Below, in pieces: positions 5,850 to 7,043 of a stretch of DNA of 7,043 bases. The position numbers and the translations under genes were made by a program. Position 1 is the stretch's first letter; every line of letters begins with the position of its first letter. Where the stretch lies: the NCBI GenBank assembly GCA_903932385.1, contig CAIZGA010000267.1, forward strand, positions 1 through 7,043, in the 5' to 3' direction. The notes beneath the pieces are model-generated. The model had not been told where the DNA came from. It worked only from the letters and a program-made list of their open reading frames with translations, and did no database searches. The stretch is from an uncultured Acidobacteriota bacterium. GTDB taxonomy: Bacteria; Acidobacteriota; Terriglobia; Terriglobales; Acidobacteriaceae.

Positions 5850-5855
5850 GGGGGA
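5850..5855 (+). promoter_or_regulatory. Shine-Dalgarno-like GGGGGA before the micro-ORF
   Basis: GGGGGA can pair with the anti-Shine-Dalgarno CCUCC with one G-U pair. It ends 3 nt before the ATG at 5859, somewhat close but usable. Confidence 0.45.
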
Positions 5856-5858
5856 TTT

Positions 5859-5960
5859 ATGCCTGGTGATCCGTTTGCAATCGTCATTGCTGTGACCTTT
5901 TTGGTCGTCCTGTTCCTTCTCTGCCGAGTGCTTTGGCGGATGGGCACAAAACTCAAATAG
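5859..5960 (+). CDS. Putative 33-aa single-pass membrane micro-protein
   Basis: An ORF of 33 codons, ATG to TAG. The product starts MPGDP, continues with an uninterrupted hydrophobic stretch (FAIVIAVTFLVVLFLLC, residues 6-22) long enough to cross the membrane, and ends in a basic tail (RVLWRMGTKLK). The charge layout predicts the N-terminus outside and the C-terminus in the cytoplasm by the positive-inside rule. A G-rich Shine-Dalgarno-like site precedes it and two hairpins lie upstream. It resembles small regulatory or accessory membrane peptides in architecture, but I do not recognise a family (it is unlike KdpF). Against it: short ORFs arise by chance and no homologue can be checked here. 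It lies between the DHp-like gene and the tRNA, 126 nt before the latter. Confidence 0.5.
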   Translation: MPGDPFAIVIAVTFLVVLFLLCRVLWRMGTKLK

Positions 5961-6012
5961 TCTACGTGGCACACCTTGCGGTTTTGCGTTCACTCGCCCG
6001 CCACGCCGCAAA

Positions 6013-6041
6013 TTGACACCGCCCGTAAACCATGAAAAAAT
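6013..6041 (+). promoter_or_regulatory. Candidate tRNA-Leu promoter
   Basis: A perfect TTGACA (6013-6018) lies about 70 nt upstream of the tRNA. With 17-nt spacing the -10 would be AAAAAT (6036-6041), which is weak; TAGAGT at 6041 is a better hexamer but 22 nt away. A start near 6048 would give a leader containing a small hairpin (CAGCC/GGCTG, 6060-6073). Confidence 0.35.
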
Positions 6042-6086
6042 AGAGTTTTGCTGCCGAACCAGCCTTCCGGCTGTGTTCTACCCCGT

Positions 6087-6173
6087 GCCGAAGTGGCGGA
6101 ATTGGCAGACGCGCGTGGTTCAGGTCCACGTACCCGCAAGGGTGTGGGGGTTCGAGTCCCTTCTTCGGCACCA
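6087..6173 (+). tRNA. tRNA-Leu (anticodon CAG)
   Basis: A class II tRNA of 87 nt decoding CUG. The acceptor stem pairs GCCGAAG (6087-6093) with CTTCGGC (6163-6169), followed by discriminator A and an encoded CCA (6171-6173). The D-arm region contains GGCGGAATTGGCAGACGC, as in other tRNA-Leu. The anticodon stem CGTGG/CCACG (6114-6118 and 6126-6130) carries the loop TTCAGGT with CAG at 6121-6123. The long variable arm has ACCC-GCAA-GGGT. The T-loop TTCGAGT (6151-6157) sits on GGGGG/CCCTT, whose two outer pairs are G-T wobbles. A73 and the long variable arm are the usual leucine identity marks. Confidence 0.96.
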
Positions 6174-6200
6174 TCTAATCCAAACAGCTTTTTCTTTGCG

Positions 6201-7043
6201 ATGCAGCCATCCCACCAAACCGCATCGGGCCACCACCGCACCTCTTCTGCAGGACTTCCTTCCCGCGCCCTTACCCTCTTCGCCCTCGTGTTGCTTCTGC
6301 TGCAATGCCCGGCCGCGCGTTCTTTAGGATCCAGGCAGGATGCAAAGCCACAGCCAGCCGATGCCGCCTGGCTCGCCGACCTGCAAACCTGGCGCACCCA
6401 GCACCAGCAGGAACTCGCCGACCCACACGGTTGGCTCACCCTCGTCGCGCTCGCGTGGATCCACCCCGGCGACAACACCCTCGGCTCCGCGGCAGACAAC
6501 TCCATCCGCATCAACAATCTCCCCGCGCACCTCGGCATCCTGCATCTTGATGGAGTCGGCGTTACCCTGCGCCCCCTGCCCAGCGGAATTATCGCCACAC
6601 TCTTCAACGGAAATTTTCCCCGCGAGTTGCAACTCAACGGCAAGCCCGCCACCAATGACGGCGCTCTGTTGAAAGACGACGAAGAAAATCCCGCCATCGC
6701 CTTCAACTCACTCACCATGTACGTCATTCATCGCGGCGACCGCGTCTACCTCCGCGTCAAAGACACGCAGTCTCCAACCCTCCGCGATTTCCATGGCCTG
6801 CACTGGTACGCGCCCGACGCGCGTTACCGCGTCCGTGCCCGCTGGATTCCCACCAATCCGCCGGAGAAAATTCGCATCGCCAACGTCATCGGCCAGACTA
6901 TTGAAATGCCGTCGCCCGGCGTCGCCGAATTCACTATCAACGGCCAGACCGTCCGCTTGCATCCCGTGCTCGAACAGCCCGGCGACAGGGAACTCTTCTT
7001 TCTTTTTCGCGATACCACCGCAGCCACCACCACCTATCCCGCA
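6201..7043 (+). CDS. Secreted DUF1684-family protein (3' end outside window)
   Basis: Partial gene, 281 codons seen and still open at the window edge. Residues 22-41 are a hydrophobic segment (ALTLFALVLLLLQCPAARS) after a long polar, Arg-containing start, so the product is probably exported; the Cys36 context LLQC is a poor lipobox. DUF1684 begins near residue 57: WLADLQTWRTQHQQELADP, then HGWLTLVALAWIHPGDNTLGS, with the family hallmarks VIHRGDRVYLRVKD (175-188), FHGLHWY (197-203) and LFFLFRDTT (265-273). It ends at TYPA, where the family normally continues with a GRFL-type motif, so most of the domain is here. The function is unknown. The ATG at 6201 lies 27 nt after the tRNA with no Shine-Dalgarno, so it may be read from the tRNA promoter. 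Confidence 0.85.
   Translation, partial: MQPSHQTASGHHRTSSAGLPSRALTLFALVLLLLQCPAARSLGSRQDAKPQPADAAWLADLQTWRTQHQQELADPHGWLTLVALAWIHPGDNTLGSAADNSIRINNLPAHLGILHLDGVGVTLRPLPSGIIATLFNGNFPRELQLNGKPATNDGALLKDDEENPAIAFNSLTMYVIHRGDRVYLRVKDTQSPTLRDFHGLHWYAPDARYRVRARWIPTNPPEKIRIANVIGQTIEMPSPGVAEFTINGQTVRLHPVLEQPGDRELFFLFRDTTAATTTYPA

Noticed and set aside
5639..5974. Minus-strand frames of 60-111 codons over the 17-bp repeats
   Set aside because: No ribosome site at the starts, no domain, and the three overlapping frames arise because a 17-bp repeat is not a multiple of three and contains no stop on that strand.
5990..6727. 245-codon minus-strand and 104-codon plus-strand frames across the tRNA
   Set aside because: Both pass through tRNA-Leu and give the classic spurious tRNA-derived peptides; the first also lies antisense to the DUF1684 gene.

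Overview
This window looks like an ordinary stretch of chromosome from a GC-rich bacterium, most likely an Acidobacteriota (Terriglobia-type) species. The taxonomic call is an inference. It rests on the strong G/C bias at third codon positions, a small zinc-ribbon protein ending in SCADYY of a kind I associate with that phylum, and the mix of secreted hydrolase, DUF1684 and YdeI-type genes. I see no transposase, integrase, phage gene, CRISPR array or recognisable defence system.

Layout, left to right. A secreted thioredoxin-fold (DsbA-like) protein with a CPYC active site (+, ATG at 56) is followed by a 62-residue zinc-ribbon protein (+, 929-1117). These converge on a minus-strand group read from right to left: a YdeI/OmdA-family protein (4665-4036), the adenine DNA glycosylase MutY (3966-2869) and a secreted M28 zinc aminopeptidase with a PA domain (2840-1155). 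mutY and the peptidase are 28 nt apart with a perfect AGGAGG between them, so they are probably co-transcribed. An OsmC-family peroxide-reducing protein (+, 4824-5246) is divergent from the ydeI-like gene. It ends in a strong hairpin that probably terminates transcription in both directions, because an 83-residue stand-alone histidine-kinase dimerisation-like protein (-, 5573-5322) ends on the other side.

The stretch 5574-6086 has no conventional gene but is the most unusual part of the window. It holds an inverted repeat overlapping a ribosome binding site, three 17-bp tandem repeats, two hairpins, and a 33-codon ORF (5859-5960) with its own Shine-Dalgarno-like sequence that would encode a single-pass membrane micro-protein. 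It is followed by a tRNA-Leu(CAG) gene (6087-6173) and, 27 nt later, a secreted DUF1684 protein that runs off the window end.

Functionally the window is a mixture: envelope and periplasmic redox or proteolysis (DsbA-like, M28, DUF1684), oxidative-damage handling (MutY, OsmC) and a signalling fragment. The genes do not form one evident pathway. Several plus- and minus-strand genes lack a Shine-Dalgarno but carry a TANNNT hexamer 6-7 nt before ATG, which suggests leaderless transcripts.
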